64,000 nucleotides of DNA from Prevotella sp. MGM1 (GTDB lineage: Bacteria > Bacteroidota > Bacteroidia > Bacteroidales > Bacteroidaceae). Under the pieces are notes generated by a model that searched no databases, was not told the DNA's origin, and was given only the letters and a program-made list of their open reading frames with translations. The position numbers and the translations under genes are program-made. The stretch lies in assembly GCF_002933775.1 (NCBI RefSeq), contig NZ_BEWV01000125.1:32090-96089 (forward strand), in the 5' to 3' direction. Shown in pieces: positions 28,933-37,922 of the stretch (its first letter is position 1; every line of letters starts with the position of its first letter).

Positions 28933-30708
28933 ATGTCAGATTTAACCAAAAACATTCAGCCGTTATCAGACTTCAACTGGGACGAGTTTGAGAATGGCTC
29001 ACATGTAAATGTCAGCAAAGAAGAGCTTGACAAGGCTTACAACGAGACCTTGAACAAGGTAAGTGAGCATCAGGTTGTCGAGGGAACAGTTATTTCCGCA
29101 GACAAAAAAGAAGTTATCGTAAACATCGGTTACAAGAGTGACGGTATCATTCCGGCAAGCGAGTTCCGCTACAATCCCGATTTGAAAATCGGCGACAAGG
29201 TAGAAGTTTACGTTGAGAACCAGGAAGACAAGAAAGGTCAACTGATCCTTTCTCACAAGAAAGCCCGCCTCAGCAAGAGCTGGGAGCGTGTCAACGCCGC
29301 GCTTGACAATCAGGATATTATCCAAGGTTACATCAAGTGTCGTACCAAAGGTGGCATGATTGTAGACGTATTCGGCATCGAGGCATTCTTGCCCGGCAGC
29401 CAGATTGACGTCCATCCTATACGCGACTACGACCAGTTCGTAGGCAAGACAATGGAATTCAAGGTTGTTAAAATCAATCAGGAGTTCCGCAATGTTGTCG
29501 TTTCCCACAAAGCTCTCATCGAGGCTGAGTTGGAAGCACAGAAGAAAGAAATCATTTCTAAGCTCGAAAAAGGCCAGATCCTTGAAGGAACAGTCAAGAA
29601 CATCACTTCTTACGGTGTATTCGTTGACCTCGGAGGTGTTGACGGACTCATCCACATCACTGACCTGTCTTGGGGCCGCGTAGACGATCCTCACAAGGTT
29701 GTAGAGCTTGACCAGAAGATCAACGTCGTTATTCTCGACTTCGATGACGAGAAGAAACGCATCGCTCTCGGTCTGAAACAACTTACTCCGCACCCATGGG
29801 ATGCTCTCGACGCAGAACTGAAAGTCGGTGACCACGTTAACGGTAAGGTTGTGGTAATCGCCGATTACGGTGCATTCGTTGAAATACAGCCCGGTGTTGA
29901 GGGTCTGATCCACGTTTCTGAAATGTCTTGGAGCCAGCACCTGCGCTCTGCACAGGAGTTCCTCAAAGTAGGAGACGAGGTTGAGGCTGTAATCCTTACA
30001 CTCGACCGCGACGAGCGCAAGATGAGCCTTGGCATCAAACAGCTTAAAGAAGATCCGTGGGAAGCAATCGAGGTTAAATATCCAGTTGAAAGCAAGCATA
30101 CAGCAAAAGTTCGCAATTTCACAAACTTCGGTGTATTCGTTGAGCTTGAAGAGGGTGTTGACGGCCTTATCCACATCAGCGACCTGTCTTGGACCAAGAA
30201 GGTTAAGCATCCGTCAGAGTTCACACAGGTTGGTACAACAATAGATGTTGTCGTTCTTGACATTGACAAGGACAACCGCCGTCTGAGCCTCGGCCACAAG
30301 CAACTCGAAGAGAATCCATGGAACGTATTTGAGGCTGAATATACAGTAGGCAGCATACATCAGGGCAAAATAACCGAACTCCTTGAGAAAGGTGCCGTTA
30401 TCTCTCTCGAAAAAGGCGTTGAAGGATTTGCCACTCCGAAGCATCTCGTTAAGGAAGACGGCACACAGGCAGCTCTGAACGAGGAACTTCCGTTCAAGGT
30501 TATCGAGTTCAATAAGGACAGCAAGCGCATCATCCTTTCTCACAGCCGCACATTCGAGGATGTACAGCGTGAGGAGCGCAAGGCAGCCAAGAAGCCGCGC
30601 GCAAAGAAAGAAGACTCAGTGAAGATTGACAATCAGCCTGCAGCTACAACACTCGGCGATATTGATATCCTCGCACAGTTGAAAGAGAAAATGGAAAAAG
30701 GTGAATAA
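28933..30708 (+). CDS. rpsA: 30S ribosomal protein S1
   Basis: This 591-aa protein has six S1 RNA-binding repeats at roughly 45-110, 130-195, 215-285, 300-370, 385-460 and 470-545. Repeats 3-5 have the strong form G-x-F-V-[DE]-L/I with G-[VL]-[ED]-G-L-I-H-[IV]-[ST] (for example ITSYGVFVDLGGVDGLIHIT). It binds mRNA near the ribosome entry site, which matters in Bacteroidota, where Shine-Dalgarno pairing is weak. The C-terminal ~45 residues are basic then acidic. Codon use looks more biased than in its neighbours, as expected for high expression. Confidence 0.97.
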   Translation: MSDLTKNIQPLSDFNWDEFENGSHVNVSKEELDKAYNETLNKVSEHQVVEGTVISADKKEVIVNIGYKSDGIIPASEFRYNPDLKIGDKVEVYVENQEDKKGQLILSHKKARLSKSWERVNAALDNQDIIQGYIKCRTKGGMIVDVFGIEAFLPGSQIDVHPIRDYDQFVGKTMEFKVVKINQEFRNVVVSHKALIEAELEAQKKEIISKLEKGQILEGTVKNITSYGVFVDLGGVDGLIHITDLSWGRVDDPHKVVELDQKINVVILDFDDEKKRIALGLKQLTPHPWDALDAELKVGDHVNGKVVVIADYGAFVEIQPGVEGLIHVSEMSWSQHLRSAQEFLKVGDEVEAVILTLDRDERKMSLGIKQLKEDPWEAIEVKYPVESKHTAKVRNFTNFGVFVELEEGVDGLIHISDLSWTKKVKHPSEFTQVGTTIDVVVLDIDKDNRRLSLGHKQLEENPWNVFEAEYTVGSIHQGKITELLEKGAVISLEKGVEGFATPKHLVKEDGTQAALNEELPFKVIEFNKDSKRIILSHSRTFEDVQREERKAAKKPRAKKEDSVKIDNQPAATTLGDIDILAQLKEKMEKGE

Positions 30709-30734
30709 TCACCATTCTATAGATGATAAATAAA

Positions 30735-30775
30735 AAAATCGGATCCGGTAGTTATTCCTACCGGATCCGATTTTC
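30735..30775 (+). terminator. Terminator after rpsA
   Basis: Arms 30735-30751 and 30758-30774 form a perfect 17-bp stem (AAAATCGGATCCGGTAG and its complement) with a 6-nt loop, followed by TTTTC. It lies 26 bases past the rpsA stop. Confidence 0.85.
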
Positions 30776-30964
30776 TTATTATGCACTCGACATCAAATAT
30801 ATCATTACCGAAAAAAGTGGCAGTCCCCAAAAAATATAGGCACTATTCTTTTGTCTACAAAAAACAGTGCCTGATATACCTGAATGCCGCTTATTTGTTG
30901 CAGCCAAATATCATATAAATACCGATATTGCCATATTATGATTGATGATAATGTCCCGGACAAA

Positions 30965-31648
30965 TCAACGCAAGATGTTACGATGCTTTGAGATCTTACG
31001 CAAAGCCTTGTCACGGATCTGACGCACACGCTCCCGCTTAAGCCCCATCTCCATTCCAATCTCGGCAAATGTAAGTTTCTCACGGCCTATTCCGAAAAAC
31101 ATCATTACGACCATCCGTTCACGATCACTAAGTTCTTTCATCGCCTCACTCACGGCCTCATTGAAAGATTGATCGCCGAGCATTCCGTCTGCCGACGGTG
31201 AGTCTGGATTTTCAAGAACACTGAGCAGGCTCACATTGGCTCTTCCGCCAAGCGGGGCATCGGCAGACAAGGCCCTGCTACGTTTCCGTTCCAAAGGCGT
31301 ACGCTCATCCAATGGAACATTATACAGGCCAGTCTGCAAAGCGATGGCCTGCTCCATAGCCTTTCTCACAAATGGAGAGGCATAAGAAACGAATCTGCTT
31401 CCACGCCCGGCCTCGAACCTCTCGGCAGCACGCATAAGGGCTATGTTTCCCTCTGCCACGAGATCTGACAGGTCGATTCCCCTTCCCTGATATTTCGATG
31501 CCATGGACACGACAAAACGCAAATTGGCCGTCACCAATTTCTCAACAGCCTTGCTGTCACCGGCACATATCCTTTCTGCCAAAGCGGCCTCTTGTTCCTC
31601 TGTCAATACAGAGGTCTTTTTTATTTCTTCCAAATACTTATCCAACAT
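30965..31648 (-). CDS. Short sigma-70 family factor lacking most of region 3
   Basis: This 227-aa sigma factor is related to the Bacteroidota housekeeping RpoD (about 286 aa). Region 1.2/2 is present (LDKYLEEIKKTSVLTEEQE, then NLRFVVSMASKYQGRGIDLSDLVAEGN). Region 4 is present with FFGIGREKLTFAEIGMEMGL and the RERVRQIRDKALRKI recognition helix. Between them only about 60 residues remain (VPLDERTPLERKRSRALSAD to SFNEAV), so the region 3 domain is largely missing. Region 2.3 reads FVSYASPFVRKAM where RpoD has a YAVWWIR-type sequence, so the paired tryptophans that help open DNA are replaced by Pro and Phe. It is probably an alternative, non-ECF sigma of unknown regulon. Confidence 0.85.
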   Translation of the reverse strand: MLDKYLEEIKKTSVLTEEQEAALAERICAGDSKAVEKLVTANLRFVVSMASKYQGRGIDLSDLVAEGNIALMRAAERFEAGRGSRFVSYASPFVRKAMEQAIALQTGLYNVPLDERTPLERKRSRALSADAPLGGRANVSLLSVLENPDSPSADGMLGDQSFNEAVSEAMKELSDRERMVVMMFFGIGREKLTFAEIGMEMGLKRERVRQIRDKALRKISKHRNILR

Positions 31649-31683
31649 AGCTTTCCTTATTTACACGTTATTTTATATATCCG

Positions 31684-31714
31684 CAAAAATACAAATAATA
31701 ATCCGATTACACAA
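31684..31714 (-). promoter_or_regulatory. Promoter of the short sigma-70 gene
   Basis: On the minus strand, TTG (31714-31712), 20 bases and TATTTTTG (31691-31684) fit the Bacteroidota consensus, 35 bases before the ATG. Confidence 0.6.
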
Positions 31715-32025
31715 CACTTTCAAATTTATTAAGGTACAGGAAAAAAAATCTGGCACACAACACAGACATACCACATAAACAGCTGTCCATACAGTATTAA
31801 TACACCTCAAGATATTGTTTCAACTTCATGTAAACAACATCAATATAAAATACAACTTACACTGATCGCCATATACCCGAAAATTATCCGGCCAGAGATT
31901 TTTAAATTTCAAAACAATCGGAAAACGGAAAGATGCTTGCTGTATATCAGCTACCGACACTCAAAACCAAGCTGTCATTCCTACTGACTTTTAATGCTCC
32001 CAAACCAAATGCCCGAACTATTTTC
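31715..32025. other. Divergent intergenic gap, no gene seen
   Basis: AT-rich sequence lies between the sigma gene and the WecB-like gene. I see no gene, hairpin or repeat in it. Its ends carry the two divergent promoters. Confidence 0.6.
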
Positions 32026-32056
32026 TTTGCCAATTCATCAAAACTAAGTATATTTG
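32026..32056 (+). promoter_or_regulatory. Promoter of the WecB-like gene
   Basis: TTTG (32026-32029), 19 bases and TATATTTG (32049-32056) are a full match to the Bacteroidota -33/-7 pattern. The ATG is 41 bases after the -7 box. Confidence 0.8.
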
Positions 32057-32097
32057 CATTTAGATTTGTTCTTTTACAAAAAATATAAACATTATCC

Positions 32098-33186
32098 ATG
32101 CTCAATATTTGTATTTTCGCGGGTGCACGCCCGAACTTCATAAAGGTGGCTCCCATAATCAGAGCCATAAAAAAAGCGGAAAGTGAAAAAGCCGGAATAG
32201 CCCATACACTCGTATATGCCGGAACAGAGAGCGACGCCACACTCGAACAATCTCTTTTTGAAGATTTGCAGATAGCCCGTCCTGATGTCTATTTAGGTGT
32301 AGACAGCATTAACCTGAACGAGATTACCGGACGTGTCATGGGTGAATTCGAGCGTTATCTCGATTCAAACACCACCGATGCGGTTATCGTTGTCGATGAC
32401 CTCGCCTCTACTATGGCTGCCGCCATAGTAACCAAAAAACGCGGAATAAAACTTGCTCACCTTGTGGCCGGCACACGCTCTTTTGACATAAACATGCCGA
32501 AAGAAATAAATCGTCTGGTAATAGACTCCCTGAGCGATCTGCTGTTCACGGCAGGCGAAGGAGCAAACACTATTGCGGCACGCGAAGGAGCAGACATATC
32601 GAATATATATATGGTTGGCAACATACTTATGGACACCCTCAGGGCAAGTCGCGACAGACTGCGCAGACCGGCCATATTCGATGATTTTAGACTGGAAGAC
32701 AAGCGCTATATAGTGTTCACTCTCAACCGCAGAGCATTGCTTGCCGACACAGAAAATATGCGTGCCATGGTCGACGCAATGCTCGTTGCCGCCAATGGAG
32801 TGCCCGTGGTGGCTCCTCTTAGAGGTGCCGCACGGGATGCAGTGTCAGCTATATATTCAGACACAGACGGCCTGCTGATAACAGAACCGTTGCCATATCT
32901 TGAATTCGGCTATCTGGCAGCACACTCCATGGGAGTCATCACCGACTCAGGAAATGTTGCGGAAGAAGCCACCTTCAACGGCGTGCCATGCGCTACACTG
33001 AACAGCTACACGGAGCATATCGAGACAGTAAAATACGGTTCGAGCGTGCTCGTGGGAGAGGATGCCCATAAGTTGGGAAACGCCGTGACAGACATGGTTG
33101 CCGGTAAATGGAAAAAATGCTCGCTCCCCGACAGGTGGGACGGACGAACGGCAGAGCGCATCGTAAGAATCATAGCAGCATTATAG
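32098..33186 (+). CDS. UDP-GlcNAc 2-epimerase homologue with altered active site
   Basis: This 362-aa GT-B fold protein starts LNICIFAGARPNFIKVAPI, matching the GARPNFMK subgroup of WecB-type epimerases, and keeps the length and order of that family. Key residues differ. The H-x-E-A-G-L-R loop reads HLVAGTRS, with Val123 in place of the catalytic Glu. The P-E-E-x-N-R loop reads PKEINR. The T-L-H-R motif reads TLNRR, with Asn210 in place of His. The P-x-H-P-R-T segment is APLRGAA. The T-D-S-G-G loop reads TDSGN. Epimerisation in the classical way is therefore unlikely. It may bind a sugar nucleotide without turnover or use another substrate. The GH2 gene follows after 67 bases with no promoter seen, so cotranscription is likely. 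Confidence 0.75.
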   Translation: MLNICIFAGARPNFIKVAPIIRAIKKAESEKAGIAHTLVYAGTESDATLEQSLFEDLQIARPDVYLGVDSINLNEITGRVMGEFERYLDSNTTDAVIVVDDLASTMAAAIVTKKRGIKLAHLVAGTRSFDINMPKEINRLVIDSLSDLLFTAGEGANTIAAREGADISNIYMVGNILMDTLRASRDRLRRPAIFDDFRLEDKRYIVFTLNRRALLADTENMRAMVDAMLVAANGVPVVAPLRGAARDAVSAIYSDTDGLLITEPLPYLEFGYLAAHSMGVITDSGNVAEEATFNGVPCATLNSYTEHIETVKYGSSVLVGEDAHKLGNAVTDMVAGKWKKCSLPDRWDGRTAERIVRIIAAL

Positions 33187-33253
33187 TATATACCCGGCAT
33201 TACGGCAATAAGAATTATAACTACCCTGTTTACAAAATAACTAACTACTGAAT

Positions 33254-35665
33254 ATGAAAAGAATAACATCGTTACTTTTGGTCGTACTGGCAATCATTCC
33301 TGCTGCGGCCCAAGAAAAAGCACGTATAGTGCAAAGTCTTAATTTCGGATGGCGATTCCATGCAGGAGACGTGACAAACGGTGAAAACGTGAAGTTTGAC
33401 GACAGCGCATGGCAGACAGTGAACGTTCCTCACGATTTCCAGATATCACAACCGTGGATAGCTCCTGAAAAAGGCGAGAAAGCCGACAAAAGCGATGCGG
33501 CAAGCAACGTCAAGAGCCGACTGAGTTCACGCGGATTCAAGGAAATGGGCATCGGATGGTATCGCAAGACCGTCACTCCCGACGCGTCATGGCGCGGAAA
33601 ACGTGTAGTGATAGACTTCGAGGGCATTATGCTTGTTGGAGACGTATATTTGAACGGACGACGCATAGGTGGCACGGAATACGGTTATCTCGGATTTGAA
33701 GCCGACATATCAAAACTGTTGAAATACGGTGAGGAGAATGTGATCGCCGTGAAGGCAGACACACGCAAGCCGGAAAACTCCCGCTGGTATACCGGAGGAG
33801 GACTGTATCGCGATGTAACACTCGTGATTACCGACCCGCAGCAGTATTTCACACGCCACTCCCTATATATCACCACACCGGAAGTAAGCTCAGCGGAAGC
33901 TTCGGTAAACATACAGGCGGAGATTGCCTGCTATCTGAAAACAAAGGATTTGCGGATAAACACCCAAATCATTGACCAGGACAATAACATAGTGTATAAT
34001 GAGACAAAAGACATACCGTTCAACCGCGGCCAGAAAATCAACGAGCACAGGATAGACAGTGTCACACTCGAAAACCCGAAACTATGGAGTTGCGAGACGC
34101 CGCACCTATACAAAGCCATACTCACATTATACAGACCTGACGGCACTGTGGCTGACAGAACATCGGAAACTTTCGGTATACGCAAAATCGAGTATTCACC
34201 GGCATTCGGTTTTAAACTGAACGGAAAGAAAGTGGTTTTCAAGGGAATAGCCAATCACCACACTCTCGGAGCACTTGGTGCCGCCGCATACCCGAAAGCC
34301 ATGGAGAAAAGAATACGGCTGTTAAAGCAGTTCGGCTTCAACCATGTGCGCACATCCCACAATCCATACAGCAAGTCGTTCCTAGACCTTTGCGATAAAT
34401 ATGGAATGCTTGTGGTAGACGAACTATACGACAAGTGGCTGACACAGTTTGCAGGCGGCCGCACGGAGTGGCTCAACCTGTGGCAACACGACATTCCTGA
34501 ATTTATCCGCCGCGACCGGAACCATCCGTCGGTGGTGATGTGGAGTCTCGGAAACGAATTGCAGACATACTGGTCGCTGCCGTTTGCCGACTGGGGAGTG
34601 ACACCCTTCCGCATGCAGCGCGAACTGTTACGACGCTACGACAAGACACGCCCAGTCACTGTAGCCATGCACCCACGCGGACGCAACCAGAAGACCGACT
34701 CGCTGCCGGCACCGCTTGTGCATGAGACGGATATCGCATCATACAATTACAGATACATGTATTTCCCTGGCGACGGGCGACGTTTTCCAAACCTGATTTT
34801 CTACCAAAGCGAAGCCAACACCGCCATGATGGGTCCGAACTACTATGAGATGGATCTCGACAAAGTGGTGGGTCTGGCATACTGGGGCATGATAGACTAT
34901 CTCGGTGAGTCCAACGGATGGCCGGCAAAAGGCTGGTCGCAGGGAATATTTGACATATCGCTCGAACCTAAACCAATAGCCTACTTCCTCAAGAGTATCT
35001 TTGTTCCGGAAGAACCTGTGGTACATATCGGCATAATAGACAGTGACGACAATACAGTGTGGAACGATGTGAAGGTTGGTACGCAACGCATGTCAGACCA
35101 CTGGAACAGGAAAGCCGGCAGCTCGATGTCACTTTATACATACACCAATGCCGACGAGGTGGAACTGTTGGTAAACGGCAAGAGTATCGGAACAAAGCAG
35201 AACACAAAGAATCCAAAGAACAGGAACAAAATAAAATGGGATAACGTGAAATACGAAGCCGGCAACATAGAAGCTGTAGCCAAAACGGGAGGTAAGGTTG
35301 TTGCACGCCATAAAATAGAGACAACCTCAGAGGCCGTAACGCTGAAAGCAGCATCGGACAATCCCGAATGGAAAGCCGACGGAATGGACCTCCAACACAT
35401 CCGCATTGAAGCGGTAGACAAAAAAGGCCGCCGAGTGAAAGGAGCCTCAAGCAAGGTGACATTCACTGTTGACGGCCCGGCCGAGCTCGCAGGAGTAATC
35501 AACGGAGACATAACAAGCGAGGAACTGACCGTAGGCAACACAAGAAGACTGTACAACGGAACCGCGACCGCCATATTACGCTCGACTGGAGCTGCAGGCA
35601 AAGTGACACTGACGGCTACAGCCGACGGACTGAGACCGGTAAAATTGATATTGAAAACCAACTGA
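33254..35665 (+). CDS. Secreted glycoside hydrolase family 2 enzyme (beta-galactosidase type)
   Basis: This 803-aa protein has a signal peptide MKRITSLLLVVLAIIPAAAQ. The GH2 layout is clear: a jelly-roll sugar-binding domain (about 25-195), an immunoglobulin-like domain (200-310) and a TIM barrel (315-600). Acid/base Glu435 lies in MWSLGNELQ and the probable nucleophile Glu520 in FYQSEANT. Two further beta domains follow (about 600-690 and 700-803, KADGMDLQHIRIEAVDKKGR). It cleaves a terminal beta-linked sugar from glycans in the periplasm or at the surface. Beta-galactosidase is the likeliest activity, but family 2 also has glucuronidases and mannosidases. No SusC/D genes are nearby. Confidence 0.88.
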   Translation: MKRITSLLLVVLAIIPAAAQEKARIVQSLNFGWRFHAGDVTNGENVKFDDSAWQTVNVPHDFQISQPWIAPEKGEKADKSDAASNVKSRLSSRGFKEMGIGWYRKTVTPDASWRGKRVVIDFEGIMLVGDVYLNGRRIGGTEYGYLGFEADISKLLKYGEENVIAVKADTRKPENSRWYTGGGLYRDVTLVITDPQQYFTRHSLYITTPEVSSAEASVNIQAEIACYLKTKDLRINTQIIDQDNNIVYNETKDIPFNRGQKINEHRIDSVTLENPKLWSCETPHLYKAILTLYRPDGTVADRTSETFGIRKIEYSPAFGFKLNGKKVVFKGIANHHTLGALGAAAYPKAMEKRIRLLKQFGFNHVRTSHNPYSKSFLDLCDKYGMLVVDELYDKWLTQFAGGRTEWLNLWQHDIPEFIRRDRNHPSVVMWSLGNELQTYWSLPFADWGVTPFRMQRELLRRYDKTRPVTVAMHPRGRNQKTDSLPAPLVHETDIASYNYRYMYFPGDGRRFPNLIFYQSEANTAMMGPNYYEMDLDKVVGLAYWGMIDYLGESNGWPAKGWSQGIFDISLEPKPIAYFLKSIFVPEEPVVHIGIIDSDDNTVWNDVKVGTQRMSDHWNRKAGSSMSLYTYTNADEVELLVNGKSIGTKQNTKNPKNRNKIKWDNVKYEAGNIEAVAKTGGKVVARHKIETTSEAVTLKAASDNPEWKADGMDLQHIRIEAVDKKGRRVKGASSKVTFTVDGPAELAGVINGDITSEELTVGNTRRLYNGTATAILRSTGAAGKVTLTATADGLRPVKLILKTN

Positions 35666-35682
35666 CACCGACAGTAATCCAC

Positions 35683-35728
35683 AAAAGCGGAGTGTGAATA
35701 TATCAATAATATCATACTCCGCTTTTTT
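35683..35728 (+). terminator. Terminator after the GH2 gene
   Basis: AAAAGCGGAGTGTGA (35683-35697) pairs with TCATACTCCGCTTTT (from 35712) with one G-U pair, followed by T residues to 35728. Confidence 0.85.
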
Positions 35729-35764
35729 GTTGAATATAATTCCAACATATTTTAAGTCAGCATA

Positions 35765-35796
35765 TTTGGTTATTTCATGTTTAAATAATAACTTTG
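35765..35796 (+). promoter_or_regulatory. Promoter of the sugar-phosphate transferase gene
   Basis: TTTG (35765-35768), 20 bases and TAACTTTG (35789-35796) match the Bacteroidota consensus. The ATG is 25 bases downstream. Confidence 0.75.
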
Positions 35797-35821
35797 CAAA
35801 CGACACAATTAAATCCTTAAA

Positions 35822-37240
35822 ATGGGCCGAAATACGAAAACAAACAAGTTTATAAAGAATATTGTAATATTGGGTGACTTTATCATTCTCAATATTCTAT
35901 TCCTGATTTGCCATTATGTGTATGGCGGATGTATATACAACAACGACATTGACCCTATAAGATCGTTATTCATTGTCAACATGGCAATGGCTGTGGCCCA
36001 GTATTTCTTCTCAACCATTGTGCATTTAAGACGCTCTGCTCCCGAACAGGTTCTCCGTCAGGTCACATTATTGGTGCTTGCACAAGGCATCGTTGAGTAC
36101 TTCATTGCTGAAGTTGTATATCTCTATAACGGATATACGTTACCTAACATCATGCTCATCATACGTTTCACGTTCATACTGTACTGCGGAATAATATTGT
36201 CCCGTTATGTCGAGAGGTGGGTGATAAAGCATTACAGACGCTCGGGGCGCAATATTCGTAAAGTGCTGTTCATCGGATCCGACGAATCCGTATTGTCTAT
36301 ATATTCCTATCTCGTGGATGACCCGTCGATGGGTTACCGCATAGTTGGATATTATTCGGACAAAACAATAGAGAATTGCCCTGACAGGCTAAATCATATA
36401 GGAACCACAAAAGATCTGGACACCATCATAACATCAAAAACCTCCAAACCCATCGCAGACGACATTTATTGCTGCCTGCCTGTCGAAGACAATGAAAAGA
36501 TAAGAAAAGTGATGCGCTATTGCAATAGCAACGTGGCACATTTCTATTATATTCCGGTCATTTCGCAAGTGTTTGGAAGTACATTCAGATTAGAATCTGT
36601 AGGTGAGACGATGGTTTTCGCAAATCATCTCGAGCCACTTATGAAGCCTATGAACAAGTTTATAAAACGGCTTTTCGACATTGTAATGTCGTTGATTGTC
36701 CTGTTCTTTGTGGCGCTTTTGATTCCATTTGTTGCACTGATAATAAAAATCCAAAGTCCCGGACCTGTATTTTTCAGCCAGGTACGCACAGGATTAAACG
36801 GCCATAACTTCAATTGTTACAAGTTCCGCTCCATGCATGTCAACAAAGACGCGGATCTTGTCCAGGCTACTGAAAATGATCCAAGAAAGTTTGCTTTCGG
36901 AAATTTCATGCGTAAATCCAACATCGACGAGCTGCCGCAGTTTTTCAATGTGCTTATCGGTAATATGAGCATAGTAGGCCCCCGCCCCCACATGCTTCAT
37001 CACACAAAGGTATACAGAGAGCTTATAGACACATACATGATACGCCATTTCGTAAAGCCCGGCATCACAGGATGGGCACAAGTAACAGGTTTCAGAGGCG
37101 AAACAAAGGAACTTTGGCAGATGAAAGGTCGCGTAAAGCGTGATATATGGTACATTGAGAATTGGACTATATGGCTTGATTTGCGAATAATATGGAAGAC
37201 AGCAAAACAAATGATCGTGCATGACAAAAAGGCATATTAA
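35822..37240 (+). CDS. Undecaprenyl-phosphate sugar phosphotransferase (WcaJ/WbaP-like)
   Basis: This 472-aa initiating transferase of exopolysaccharide or capsule synthesis loads the first sugar-1-phosphate onto undecaprenyl phosphate. The N-terminal half has about four to five membrane helices, then a nucleotide-binding-like CoA_binding_3 region (NIRKVLFIGSDESVLSIYSYL). The C-terminal catalytic domain has KRLFDIVMSLIVLFFVALLI, SPGPVFFSQVRTG, CYKFRSMHV, the catalytic Asp-Glu in NIDELPQF, and MSIVGPRPHM. No other capsule genes follow, so this is an isolated initiating enzyme. Glucose, galactose or a deoxy-diacetamido sugar are all possible donors. Confidence 0.9.
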   Translation: MGRNTKTNKFIKNIVILGDFIILNILFLICHYVYGGCIYNNDIDPIRSLFIVNMAMAVAQYFFSTIVHLRRSAPEQVLRQVTLLVLAQGIVEYFIAEVVYLYNGYTLPNIMLIIRFTFILYCGIILSRYVERWVIKHYRRSGRNIRKVLFIGSDESVLSIYSYLVDDPSMGYRIVGYYSDKTIENCPDRLNHIGTTKDLDTIITSKTSKPIADDIYCCLPVEDNEKIRKVMRYCNSNVAHFYYIPVISQVFGSTFRLESVGETMVFANHLEPLMKPMNKFIKRLFDIVMSLIVLFFVALLIPFVALIIKIQSPGPVFFSQVRTGLNGHNFNCYKFRSMHVNKDADLVQATENDPRKFAFGNFMRKSNIDELPQFFNVLIGNMSIVGPRPHMLHHTKVYRELIDTYMIRHFVKPGITGWAQVTGFRGETKELWQMKGRVKRDIWYIENWTIWLDLRIIWKTAKQMIVHDKKAY

Positions 37241-37420
37241 GTACGTATCTCGGTGAAAAGCGTGTGCATATATCTATACAGTCTCCATAAACACACGGAT
37301 TCAGATGGCCGTCATTAAATATGTAATCAAATCCAACTATTTATTTCATCGGATGTTGCCAGGTTGAAACTTCATTTATTTCATGGGATAGTGATTAATG
37401 CAAAATAACAATGAATATAT

Positions 37421-37451
37421 TTTGATATCTCATAAATATTTTATACCTTTG
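37421..37451 (+). promoter_or_regulatory. Promoter of tRNA-Arg
   Basis: TTTG (37421-37424), 19 bases and TACCTTTG (37444-37451) are a full consensus match. The mature tRNA begins 13 bases after the -7 box. Confidence 0.85.
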
Positions 37452-37464
37452 CACCCGATTTAAG

Positions 37465-37539
37465 GGTTCCGTAGCTCAGTTGGATTAGAGCAACGCCCTT
37501 CTAAGGCGTGGGTCTAGGGTTCGAATCCCTACGGAATCA
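37465..37539 (+). tRNA. tRNA-Arg (anticodon UCU)
   Basis: All arms of this 75-nt cloverleaf fold. The acceptor is GGTTCCG with CGGAATC (one G-U pair), the D stem GCTC/GAGC, the anticodon stem ACGCC/GGCGT with loop CTTCTAA (anticodon TCT), and the T arm TAGGG-TTCGAAT-CCCTA. The discriminator is A. CCA is not encoded (CGG follows). It reads AGA and AGG arginine codons. Confidence 0.96.
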
Positions 37540-37542
37540 CGG

Positions 37543-37572
37543 AAAGAGACACAGTTTTTGTGTCTCTTTTTC
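37543..37572 (+). terminator. Terminator of tRNA-Arg
   Basis: AAAGAGACACA (37543-37553) and TGTGTCTCTTT (37559-37569) form an 11-bp stem with a GTTTT loop. A T-rich run follows. Confidence 0.9.
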
Positions 37573-37575
37573 TTT

Positions 37576-37889
37576 TGGCTATCAAATAGTTATAGAATTA
37601 TTAATTATATGGTATCACCTAAACATTCTGACTGCTGACTGATATTTTAAACCCCGTTTTGCACTGTTTTACATCATTATATGATACTTTTGTGATACCA
37701 ATTTGTGATACTAAAAGAAACGTCATACTTAATATTCGATGACAGAATTGTGTTTGACAGAAAGAAAAGAGACCAAAGCACGCATATCACCATGCCGACA
37801 TCACCGTATCGGACAGACCACAACGAACGATTATCAAGGCCATAAATTGTTTTTAACGCACAAACAGCCTGTTTCTCATTATTTATATG
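37576..37889. other. Gap 3' of tRNA-Arg with GTGATAC-type repeats
   Basis: No intact gene is present. GATAC occurs at 37683, 37694 and 37707, twice as GTGATAC, and the inverted form GGTATCAC lies at 37612-37619. This pattern just 3' of a tRNA gene could be the remnant of a tyrosine-recombinase attachment region. A short open frame at about 37693-37850 shows no recognisable domain. Confidence 0.4.
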
Positions 37890-37897
37890 TAAATTTG
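37890..37897 (+). promoter_or_regulatory. -7 box for pepT
   Basis: TAAATTTG lies 25 bases before the pepT ATG. No convincing -33 element is seen. Confidence 0.5.
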
Positions 37898-37922
37898 TGG
37901 CAAACATTTGTTTATAATTAAT

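Noticed and set aside
28999..30210. 403-codon open frame antisense to rpsA
   Set aside because: It lies wholly inside rpsA, whose six S1 repeats are unambiguous. It is a product of biased codon use on the other strand.
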